DNA from: Chloroflexota bacterium
GTDB lineage: Bacteria > Chloroflexota > Dormibacteria > Dormibacterales > Dormibacteraceae
Length of the DNA: 8,984 nucleotides
Assembly: GCA_005880175.1 (NCBI GenBank)
Contig: VBJR01000390.1
Location: 1-8,984, forward strand
Direction: 5' to 3'
The position numbers and the translations under genes were made by a program. Below the pieces are notes generated by a model. It worked only from the letters and a program-made list of their open reading frames with translations. It was not told where the DNA came from and did no database searches. Numbering within the stretch: position 1 is the first letter of the stretch; every line of letters begins with the position of its first letter. This document shows, in pieces, positions 5,343 to 8,984 of the stretch.

Positions 5343-6028
5343 TACCTGCCCGCCTCCTCGACGAACACCTCTCGGGCCAGGCCGAGCGGCACGCTGATCC
5401 GTTTGCGGCCCATCCGCGCCTCGATCGGGCTCTCGTACTCGGTGCCGGCCACGACCTCCAGCCGCGTGCCGGGCATCAGCCGCCGGCGCTGGAGCTCGCG
5501 CAGCCGGTCGGAGTCGTCGTCCGACACGGCCCGTACGACGACCGCCTCGCCGGCCCGGCAGTCGCTCAGGCGGCGGTTGGAGACCTGGCGCACGGCCCCC
5601 TCGCGGCTCGGGATCGCGTGCCCGTGGGGGTCGAGCTCCGGCCGGCCGAGGAGCTCGAAGATGCGCTCCTCCATCCGCTCGGAGATGACGTGCTCGAGGC
5701 GCTCGGCCTCCTCGTGGACCTCGTCCAGGCCGTAGCCGAGGACCCGCACCAGGAACATCTCGAGGAGGCGGTGGTGGCGGACGAGCTCGAGGGCGAGGAC
5801 CCGGCCCTCGGCGGTCAGCTGCTGTCCCCGGTAGCGGTCGTGCGAGACGAGCCCGCGCTCGGAGAGCCGGGTGACCATTTCGCTGACGGAGGCGGCCGAG
5901 ATCCGGAGCCGCTGGGCGAGCTCGCTCGTGGGCACCGGCCACCGGTCCCCCTCCAGGTGGTAGAGGGCCTTGAGGTAGTCCTCCTGGGCCCGGGTGTGCC
6001 GGCTGCTGCGAACCTGATCGGCGACCAT
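5342..6028 (-). CDS. mntR: DtxR-superfamily, MntR-like manganese-responsive repressor
   Basis: The product is 228 aa with the three-part IdeR/DtxR layout. An N-terminal winged helix contains TSELAQRLRISAASVSEMVTRL (about 34-55). The metal-binding and dimerisation domain covers about 76-145. A C-terminal SH3/FeoA-like domain covers about 155-228, longer than the two-domain B. subtilis MntR. Aligned to DtxR, the ancillary ligands H86, E90 and H105 are kept, as are E112 and H113 of the primary site. DtxR Met10 is D17 and Cys102 is E109, the same acidic exchange seen in MntR and associated with manganese preference. Transfer to the next gene, mntH, by a one-base overlap agrees with a manganese role. 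ATG 6028 has no Shine-Dalgarno sequence and lies about 10 bases from a -10-like TAAGAT, suggesting leaderless translation. A 19-bp DtxR-type box just upstream implies autoregulation of the operon. Confidence 0.92.
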   Translation of the reverse strand: MVADQVRSSRHTRAQEDYLKALYHLEGDRWPVPTSELAQRLRISAASVSEMVTRLSERGLVSHDRYRGQQLTAEGRVLALELVRHHRLLEMFLVRVLGYGLDEVHEEAERLEHVISERMEERIFELLGRPELDPHGHAIPSREGAVRQVSNRRLSDCRAGEAVVVRAVSDDDSDRLRELQRRRLMPGTRLEVVAGTEYESPIEARMGRKRISVPLGLAREVFVEEAGR

Positions 6029-6037
6029 GTTGAGGTG

Positions 6038-6043
6038 ATCTTA
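6038..6043 (-). promoter_or_regulatory. Predicted -10 element of the mntR-mntH operon
   Basis: TAAGAT on the - strand differs from TATAAT at two positions. TTAGGT (6061-6066), 17 bases upstream, could serve as a poor -35. Transcription would begin within a few bases of the mntR ATG (6028), giving a leaderless or nearly leaderless mRNA, consistent with the missing Shine-Dalgarno sequence. Confidence 0.45.
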
Positions 6044-6047
6044 CCAC

Positions 6048-6066
6048 ATAAGTTAGGGATACCTAA
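6048..6066 (-). promoter_or_regulatory. DtxR/IdeR/MntR-type operator box
   Basis: TTAGGTATCCCTAACTTAT on the - strand matches 14 of 19 positions of the DtxR/IdeR consensus TTAGGTTAGGCTAACCTAA (consensus from memory). Both half-sites, TTAGGT and CTAAC, are recognisable. It overlaps the predicted -35 and spacer and ends 20 bases before the mntR start, an ideal place to repress mntR-mntH when manganese is sufficient. Confidence 0.7.
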
Positions 6067-6114
6067 ATCCGGAGGAAAAGGATCCCTGATGTGGATTGGA
6101 GGAGAGGCAGACCC

Positions 6115-6134
6115 TCTCCCCCTTCGCGGGGAGA
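6115..6134 (-). terminator. Possible weak terminator hairpin after the STAND/BTAD regulator
   Basis: TCTCCCC (6115-6121) pairs with GGGGAGA (6128-6134) around a 6-nt loop containing TTCG. It lies about 50 bases downstream of the regulator's stop on the - strand and before the mntR promoter. There is no T-run, so confidence is low. Apart from this and the mntR control region, the 6067-6182 gap shows nothing recognisable. Confidence 0.3.
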
Positions 6135-6182
6135 AGGCGAGGAACGAGCCGGCGGGCGGTCGCTGCGAACCGGACAGTCCGC

Positions 6183-7985
6183 TCAGGCCGTGGTGCCGTA
6201 CTGGCGCTCGATCGGGGCTTCGCGGCGGATGCGGTGGTGCAGCTCGCGCAGCAGCCCGCTGGGCTCGATGCGCGCCGCCTCCAGGCTCTGCTCGCACTGC
6301 TGGAGCGCGGCCAGCGCCCGGTATTCGTCCCCGGCCCCCAGGTGCAGCTCCAGCACCCGCGCCCAGGCGTCCTCGCGGTGGGGCGCCAGCTCCAGCAGCC
6401 GGTTGTACGCCCACAGCGCCAGCGGCGTCCGGCCCGCCTCGGCATGCCACTCGCCCAGCCGCTCCAGCGTGTCCAGCATGACCCGGCGGAGCCGGCTCCG
6501 CTTCTCCTGGGTGAACTCGTCGCCGGACGCCGCCAGGAAGTCGCCCCGGTACAGCGACGCCGCGTTCTCCAGGTGCTTCGCCGCGTCGTCGCCGAGCGGC
6601 CTGGAGGCGTACCGGACCAGCTTCGTGAACTCGTCCACGTCGCACGTCATCTGCTCCAGCCGCAGCCGGTAGACGCGGCCCTGGCGGACGACGAAGCGCG
6701 AGTCCGCCCCCGTCGCCAGGTCCGGCTCGAGCAGGCGGCGGAGCCCGTGCAGGGCCACGTTGAACGAGTTCAGGCCGGAGCGCGGCAGGTGGCGCGGCCA
6801 GAGCAGGCGCGCGGCCTGCTGGGCGGTCGCCTGGTAGCCCGGCAGGCAGAGCAGCAGCTCGAGCAGGCGCCGCGCGGCGGCCGGCCAGGCCGCCTCGGGG
6901 ACCGTGACGCCGTCGATCGCGACCGAGAGGCCGCCGAACGAGCAGATCGAGACCCCGTGCGTCTCGCCGGCGGGCTCCGGCTCCGGCTCCGACCCCATCG
7001 GCACCACGTTCGAGTCCGTCCGCGGCGGGGCGACGTGCATCTCCAGGAACGCGCTGACCAGCGGGTGCACGTACCAGCCGCCGGGGCCCGGGAGGACGCC
7101 GACCCGGTCGCGGACCAGCAGGTCCATGGCCCAGCGCCGCTCCGGCGTCGAGGCGCGTTCCCGGATCGGGCCGGGGCCGACCAGCCACGCCAGGTCCTTG
7201 TCCTCGCTCAGCGGGCCGTCCAGCAGCTCCTCGTGCAGGTAGTCGTGCAGCGGCTTGCCCGCCTGCAGCGGGGTCATCAGGTCGTCGCCGTCGAGACCCG
7301 CCAGCCAGAGGTGGATGGCGGCCGGCCAGCCGCCCAGCATCCCGTCCGCGAAGTCGATCTTGGGGCCGCAGGGCGCGTGCCCGAGCGTCGAGGCCAGCAG
7401 GCTCTCGATCTCGTCGCGGTCGAGCCGCAGCTCGGCGGGCCCGACCTCGATCAGGCGGCCCTCCAGGCGCAGGCGCTCCAGCGGCAGCGTGGGCCGGGTG
7501 CGCGTCGCCAGCCGCACGGACAGGCCGGGCACGACGAGCAGCAGCTCGCTGATCAGGCGTCCGACCTCGGGCGCGTCGCCGAGCTGCTGGAACCGGTCGA
7601 ACGTGATCGTCAGCTCGCGGCCCTGCAGCTCGTCGGCCATCTCCACGGCCAGCGCCTCGCCGGCGGCCGGCACGTCCGCCGGCAGCGGGGTCAGGCCCAG
7701 GGCCGCGCACAGGCGGCTCGCGAGCACCTGGGGCTGGTGGTCGGAGCGGTCGAGGTTGTACCAGAGCGAGTCGGGGGGCTGCGTCATGGCCAGCGCCGTC
7801 GTCTTGCCGTAGCCCGCGGCGGCGTGCACCAGCACCAGAACCGAGGGCCGTGACGCCAGCAGCTCGGTCAGCCGCGCGGGCGTGGCTCGACTCCGGGTGA
7901 GTGCGGGTTTCAACTTGCTCGGCAAAACCGCCAGCGATGCACTCTCGCGCTGGCCGTCCCCCAACGGATGCGCGTATGCCGTCAC
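6183..7985 (-). CDS. STAND-type ATPase / winged-helix / BTAD transcriptional regulator (SARP-like)
   Basis: The product is 600 aa from GTG 7985. Residues 21-33 resemble the opening of MalT/LuxR-type STAND proteins (LPSKLKPALTRSR). A Walker A, AAAGYGKT, lies at 55-62, and a Walker B-like ITFDRFQQLGD has D130, but the usual second acidic residue is R131. GGWPAAIHLWLAGL further on is typical of these ATPases. Residues 345 to about 445 form an OmpR/SARP-like winged helix (FGGLSVAIDG, then RRLLELLLCLPGYQATAQQAARLLWP). From about 446 to 590 there is a BTAD (CDVDEFTKL, LYRGDFLA, RLRRVMLDTLERLGEWH, LAPHREDAWARVLELHL). AfsR has the reverse order, and C-terminal-BTAD relatives usually have a long TPR region that is absent here. 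GTG 7985 has GGGGGAG 6 bases upstream and fits the promoter at 8049-8077. TTG 8003 and GTG 8000 are alternatives. Targets are unknown. Confidence 0.87.
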   Translation of the reverse strand: MTAYAHPLGDGQRESASLAVLPSKLKPALTRSRATPARLTELLASRPSVLVLVHAAAGYGKTTALAMTQPPDSLWYNLDRSDHQPQVLASRLCAALGLTPLPADVPAAGEALAVEMADELQGRELTITFDRFQQLGDAPEVGRLISELLLVVPGLSVRLATRTRPTLPLERLRLEGRLIEVGPAELRLDRDEIESLLASTLGHAPCGPKIDFADGMLGGWPAAIHLWLAGLDGDDLMTPLQAGKPLHDYLHEELLDGPLSEDKDLAWLVGPGPIRERASTPERRWAMDLLVRDRVGVLPGPGGWYVHPLVSAFLEMHVAPPRTDSNVVPMGSEPEPEPAGETHGVSICSFGGLSVAIDGVTVPEAAWPAAARRLLELLLCLPGYQATAQQAARLLWPRHLPRSGLNSFNVALHGLRRLLEPDLATGADSRFVVRQGRVYRLRLEQMTCDVDEFTKLVRYASRPLGDDAAKHLENAASLYRGDFLAASGDEFTQEKRSRLRRVMLDTLERLGEWHAEAGRTPLALWAYNRLLELAPHREDAWARVLELHLGAGDEYRALAALQQCEQSLEAARIEPSGLLRELHHRIRREAPIERQYGTTA

Positions 7986-7991
7986 GCCAGA

Positions 7992-7998
7992 CTCCCCC
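7992..7998 (-). promoter_or_regulatory. Ribosome binding site of the STAND/BTAD regulator
   Basis: GGGGGAG on the - strand ends 6 bases before GTG 7985. It supports this start over the farther in-frame ATG at 8150, which lies upstream of the predicted promoter. Confidence 0.55.
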
Positions 7999-8048
7999 AC
8001 CAATGGACGTGACCCTTCTTCTTGGGCTGAACCCAGTACTACCGGTAC

Positions 8049-8077
8049 AGGATATGCAGCCGTTCGTTGTTCGTCAA
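8049..8077 (-). promoter_or_regulatory. Predicted sigma-70-type promoter of the STAND/BTAD regulator
   Basis: On the - strand, TTGACG (8077-8072) and TATCCT (8054-8049) are separated by exactly 17 bases. Transcription would start near 8042, leaving a leader of about 57 bases to GTG 7985. A short perfect inverted repeat, TTGTT-CGTC-AACAA (8067-8080), overlaps the -35 and could be an operator. Confidence 0.6.
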
Positions 8078-8149
8078 CAAAACCGTGCGCTTGGGAACTG
8101 TCGGGCGGGCATAGCCCGGCCGGCGTCCCGGCGACAGGCCGGCGCGACA

Positions 8150-8167
8150 CCCTCCGGGCCCGGAGGG
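8150..8167 (-). terminator. GC-rich palindrome after the glucosidase stop
   Basis: CCCTCCGGGCCCGGAGGG is a perfect 18-base palindrome beginning one base after the glucosidase stop codon on the - strand. Further GC-rich dyads follow (GCCGGC at about 8119-8144, CGGGC/GCCCG at about 8102-8118). No T-run follows, so this is at best a factor-assisted termination region. Confidence 0.35.
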
Positions 8168-8168
8168 G

Positions 8169-8984
8169 CTACTCGCCGAGCTGTCCGGATTCCGGCGTCG
8201 CGGCCGTCCGGCGCCGGCCGCGCTCCACCAGCAGGTTCGCGACCAGGCCGGTCCAGCCGGTCTGGTGGGACGCGCCCAGCCCGGCCCCCGTGTCGCCGTG
8301 GAAGTACTCGTGGAACGGGATCAGGTCGTGCCAGGCGGGGTCGCGCTGGAACAGGTCGCGGTCGCCGAACACCGCCCGCCGGCCGCACCCGTCGTTCAGG
8401 AACGTGCTGGCCAGCCGGCCAGCGAGCTCGTCCGACACCTCCGCCAGCGTCCGCATCCGGCCGGAGCCGGTCGGGCACTCGACGGTGAACCCGTCGCCCA
8501 GGTACGCGTGGAAGCGGCGGAGCGCCCGCACCAGCAGGTAGTTGATCGGGAACCAGACCGGCCCCCGCCAGTTCGAGTTGCCGCCGAACAGCGCGGTGCT
8601 CGACTCGGCCGGCTCGTAGTCCAGGACGGCCATGCCCGCGCCCAGGTCCAGCCGCAGCGGGTGGTCGCGGTGGTAGCGCGAGAGCGAGCGGATCCCGTAC
8701 GGTGACAGGAACTCCTCGGTGTCGAGCACCCGGGCCAGCGCCCGGCGCAGCTGCTCCGGCGTGACGACCGAGAGCAGGAAGCTGTCCTCCGCGCCGGGGA
8801 CGTGGACGTGCTGGACCAGCTCGCCGACCTCGGGCCGGTCGTCCAGGTAGAAGTCCATGCGGTGCGAGAAGTCGGGGAGCTTGGCTCGGACGGCGGCGGG
8901 GAGCACCGTCACGGCGAGCAGCGGGATGACGCCGACGCAGGACCGGGCCCGGAGCACCTCGGTGCGCCCGTCCGAGAACCGGAG
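8169..8984 (-). CDS. C-terminal part of a GH63/MGH1-like glucosidase (cut by window edge)
   Basis: The last 271 codons are present; the frame is open to the right edge, where the first residues read LRFSDGRTEVLR. The key block is FGGNSNWRGPVWFPINYLL, a signature of (alpha/alpha)6-barrel glucosidases of the GH63/MGH1-like group. VECPTGSGRMRTLAEVSDEL and then HEYFHGDTGAGLGASHQTGWTGLVANLL follow. The glutamate of HEYFHGD is the likely catalytic base by comparison with the family; the catalytic acid lies outside the window. Such enzymes hydrolyse alpha-glucosidic linkages in oligosaccharides or glucosyl-glycerate-type compounds, and the substrate here cannot be told. No membrane segment is visible in this part. 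A 183-bp gap with its own promoter separates it from the downstream regulator, so the two are probably not strictly co-transcribed. Confidence 0.85.
   Translation of the reverse strand, partial: LRFSDGRTEVLRARSCVGVIPLLAVTVLPAAVRAKLPDFSHRMDFYLDDRPEVGELVQHVHVPGAEDSFLLSVVTPEQLRRALARVLDTEEFLSPYGIRSLSRYHRDHPLRLDLGAGMAVLDYEPAESSTALFGGNSNWRGPVWFPINYLLVRALRRFHAYLGDGFTVECPTGSGRMRTLAEVSDELAGRLASTFLNDGCGRRAVFGDRDLFQRDPAWHDLIPFHEYFHGDTGAGLGASHQTGWTGLVANLLVERGRRRTAATPESGQLGE

Noticed and set aside
4065..5735. 556-codon + strand frame over mntH and mntR
   Set aside because: Its residues are dominated by His, Arg, Asp and Gln runs, it opposes two clearly identified genes, and it crosses their boundary.
5343..6047. 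N-terminal extension of MntH to 659 residues
   Set aside because: The extension is the mntR region read in the wrong frame. The GTG at 5342 overlapping the mntR stop is the natural start.
6096..7853. 585-codon + strand frame opposite the STAND/BTAD regulator
   Set aside because: The composition is shadow-like, no domain is recognisable, and the opposite strand encodes a Walker A and a BTAD.

Overview
The window is GC-rich coding DNA with strong third-position G/C bias, short intergenic gaps, GTG starts and hairpin terminators. A Tat-type signal, an IdeR/MntR-type regulator with a C-terminal SH3-like domain and a STAND-ATPase/BTAD regulator together suggest an actinobacterium-like organism. 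A deep-branching class such as Thermoleophilia, or Chloroflexota, fits about equally well. No rRNA, tRNA, CRISPR array or mobile element is visible, so the assignment rests on gene style only.

Left half (1-4003, + strand): three tandem copies of one gene family. Copy 1 is only a 3' tail (1-198), copy 2 is complete (473-1969) and copy 3 is complete (2393-4003). The family looks like a divergent, secreted relative of DyP-type peroxidases (dimeric alpha/beta-barrel superfamily). It has a GFVDQ motif where DyPs have GxxDG, a GHxxGLQR histidine, and a C-terminal FLVPPRR block. Copy 3 carries a complete Tat signal. Copy 2 lacks 35 residues that include the hydrophobic core and cleavage site. Each copy is followed by a GC-rich hairpin. 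The 3' parts of the copies are almost identical in DNA and mosaic, which suggests gene conversion. The 423-bp region before copy 3 contains a cluster of inverted repeats, one closely matching the CebR/CelR (cellobiose repressor) operator.

Middle (4068-6066, - strand): a manganese module. A DtxR-superfamily regulator with manganese-type (MntR-like) ligands overlaps by one base (TAGTG) the start of an NRAMP/MntH transporter. A 19-bp DtxR/IdeR-like box overlaps the predicted promoter, and the regulator mRNA appears nearly leaderless. The transporter lacks about 23 residues between TM2 and TM3 compared with E. coli MntH. The peroxidase-like genes and this operon converge on a shared hairpin at 4028-4055.

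Right part (6183-8984, - strand): a compact regulator with an N-terminal STAND-type ATPase and a C-terminal winged helix plus BTAD, with a good promoter at 8049-8077. Beyond it is the C-terminal part of a GH63/MGH1-like glucosidase running off the right edge.

A speculative common theme is oxidative and lignocellulose-related metabolism: secreted peroxidase-like proteins under a cellobiose-type operator, manganese uptake, and an alpha-glucosidase-like enzyme. Only the mntR-mntH link is strongly supported by the sequence.
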